DNA of 64,000 nt from Anaerolineae bacterium (GTDB lineage: Bacteria; Chloroflexota; Anaerolineae; Aggregatilineales; Phototrophicaceae), in contig JADLAY010000002.1 of the NCBI GenBank assembly GCA_020849765.1, forward strand, positions 62,001-126,000, in the 5' to 3' direction. Below the pieces are notes generated by a model. That model was not told the origin of the DNA and made no database searches. It saw only the letters and a program-made list of their open reading frames with translations. The translations under genes and the position numbers were made by a program. This document shows, piece by piece, positions 63,083 through 64,000 of this stretch; the stretch's first letter is position 1; every line of letters starts with the position of its first letter.

Positions 63083-64000
63083 TTAATTCACGAGCCAGAG
63101 ATATGGCTGTTCAATATAACGCTTGATCTGCTGCAAGAAACGCGCTGCCGGGGCGCCATCGACCAACCGGTGATCGAACGTCAGGCTGAGGAACATCATG
63201 TGCCGGATCGCCACGCGCTCGGCCTCGGCATCGAGCACGACCTGCTTGGCGACGATGCGCCCGACGCCGAGAATGGCGCACTGCGGCAGGTTGATGATCG
63301 GCGTGAAGGCGTCGATCTCGTATGGCCCCAGGTTGGTGATGGTGAAGGTGCCGCCGCTCAACGCTTCCAGGCGGATGCTGCCGTCGCGCACCTGCGCGAT
63401 CAGCGCCGCGGACTCGGCTGCGATCTGGCGGATCGTCTTCGCCTGCGCCTCGCGGATGACCGGCACGAACAGGCCGCGATCGGTATCGACCGCCAGCCCC
63501 ATGTGCACCGCGCGCGAGGTGACGATGCTGTCGCCATCCAGCCGAGCGTTGAGCTGCGGGTGCGCCGCCAGCGTCTCGGCGACCAGCTTGGCCAGCAGAT
63601 CGTTGTAGGTCGGCACCGGGCGCGCATCGGTCTGGCCGGCTGCCTTCAGGCTCGCCCGCACTTTGACCAGCTCGGTTGCGTCGACTTCGGTCGTCAACGT
63701 GACGGGCGCGGTCGTGTGCGAGCTGGCCGCCATGCGTTCGGCGATCACCTGGCGCAGGCGCGGGATCGGCGCCCGCGTTTCGTCCGCGGTGGTCGGTGCG
63801 GGAGATGGCTGGGCTGCCGCCCGTTCGACCGCCTCGCGCGTGATCCGCTGCCCAGGCAGCTGCGCGGCGAGCGCATCGACATCCACACCCAGTTCGCCCG
63901 CGGCACGGCGAGCGACCGGGGAGACACGCGCCGCCGCCGGGCGATTCTGCGCTGCCGCGCGCACGTCGCGCTCGACGATCCGGCCCGTGCGCCCGCTGCC
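63083..64000 (-). CDS. 2-oxoacid dehydrogenase E2 (N-terminus cut by window edge)
   Basis: The frame is open from the window edge (64000). The first visible residues, GSGRTGRIVERDV, are the end of a subunit-binding domain. A second follows (VSPVARRAAGELGVDVDALA, ITREAVERAA), then a Pro/Ala linker and the acyltransferase domain (IPRLRQVIAERMAASSHTTA, GGTFTITNLGPYEIDAFTPI, FDHRLVDGAPAARFLQQI). The catalytic HRLVDG is canonical, in contrast with the E2 at 54362. The lipoyl domain lies beyond the edge. It shares an operon with the FAH-family gene. The rest of the complex (E1, E3) may be encoded to the right. Confidence 0.93.
   Translation of the reverse strand, partial: GSGRTGRIVERDVRAAAQNRPAAARVSPVARRAAGELGVDVDALAAQLPGQRITREAVERAAAQPSPAPTTADETRAPIPRLRQVIAERMAASSHTTAPVTLTTEVDATELVKVRASLKAAGQTDARPVPTYNDLLAKLVAETLAAHPQLNARLDGDSIVTSRAVHMGLAVDTDRGLFVPVIREAQAKTIRQIAAESAALIAQVRDGSIRLEALSGGTFTITNLGPYEIDAFTPIINLPQCAILGVGRIVAKQVVLDAEAERVAIRHMMFLSLTFDHRLVDGAPAARFLQQIKRYIEQPYLWLVN

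Overview
The window reads as a chromosomal segment of a high-GC, saprotrophic bacterium, most likely a Chloroflexota member of the Anaerolineae type. This is inferred from gene content and style: many GTG and TTG starts, NarL-type two-component pairs with HisKA_3 kinases, repeated sugar ABC transporters, and secreted beta-rich proteins with SH3, Gmad2, PASTA or META modules. I see no rRNA, tRNA, CRISPR array, insertion sequence or prophage. Genes cut by the window edges are an L,D-transpeptidase (left) and a 2-oxoacid dehydrogenase E2 (right).

1-11.2 kb is a metal/redox island. It holds an L,D-transpeptidase and a SHOCT protein, a NarL regulator with a kinase carrying a C-terminal YHS metal-binding domain, a small secreted His-rich protein, two c-type cytochromes (one with a Met/His/Asp-rich insert), a membrane-anchored DUF1573-like protein with an in-frame TGA, a CPH-type (CopB-like) P1B ATPase with a His-rich N-terminus, a rhodanese lipoprotein and a DUF2085 membrane protein. 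Four copies of the palindrome CGCCA-N2-TGGCG (one imperfect) lie upstream of genes here and look like the operator of a local regulon, plausibly the one bound by the NarL regulator at 3045-3686.

11.6-26.5 kb is a plant-polysaccharide locus: a LacI repressor with divergent promoters and two operators, a five-gene family-5 (oligosaccharide/peptide type) ABC importer, a GH51 arabinofuranosidase, a GH29 fucosidase, a GH3 beta-xylosidase/glucosidase, a decayed second lacI, and L-arabinose isomerase. 26.8-33.3 kb is a monosaccharide ABC importer with two permeases, convergent with DhaL/DhaK dihydroxyacetone-type kinase genes.

33.6-45.1 kb is mixed: a degenerate (pseudo) histidine kinase, a NarL regulator, a receiver-kinase hybrid, secreted SH3, Gmad2 and serine-hydrolase/META proteins, a frameshifted gene, a scar that appears to join pieces of two hexuronate-pathway genes, and a KDG-type sugar kinase. 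45.5-53.5 kb holds a secreted phytase-like esterase and a third sugar ABC operon with a xylulokinase-like kinase. That operon is divergent from a GntR regulator, across a perfect 12-4-12 palindrome that carries a -35 box in each arm. 54.4-57.4 kb is a 2-oxoacid dehydrogenase operon (E2-E1alpha-E1beta) with an unusual E2. 57.7-61.9 kb has an ECF sigma factor with a membrane anti-sigma-like partner, a PASTA protein and a multi-pass membrane protein. The right edge carries a fumarylacetoacetate-hydrolase-family gene and a second, conventional E2.

The leading candidates for something new are the in-frame TGA at a Cys position in the DUF1573-like gene (a possible selenoprotein) and the four-site operator set tying the island to a YHS-domain kinase.
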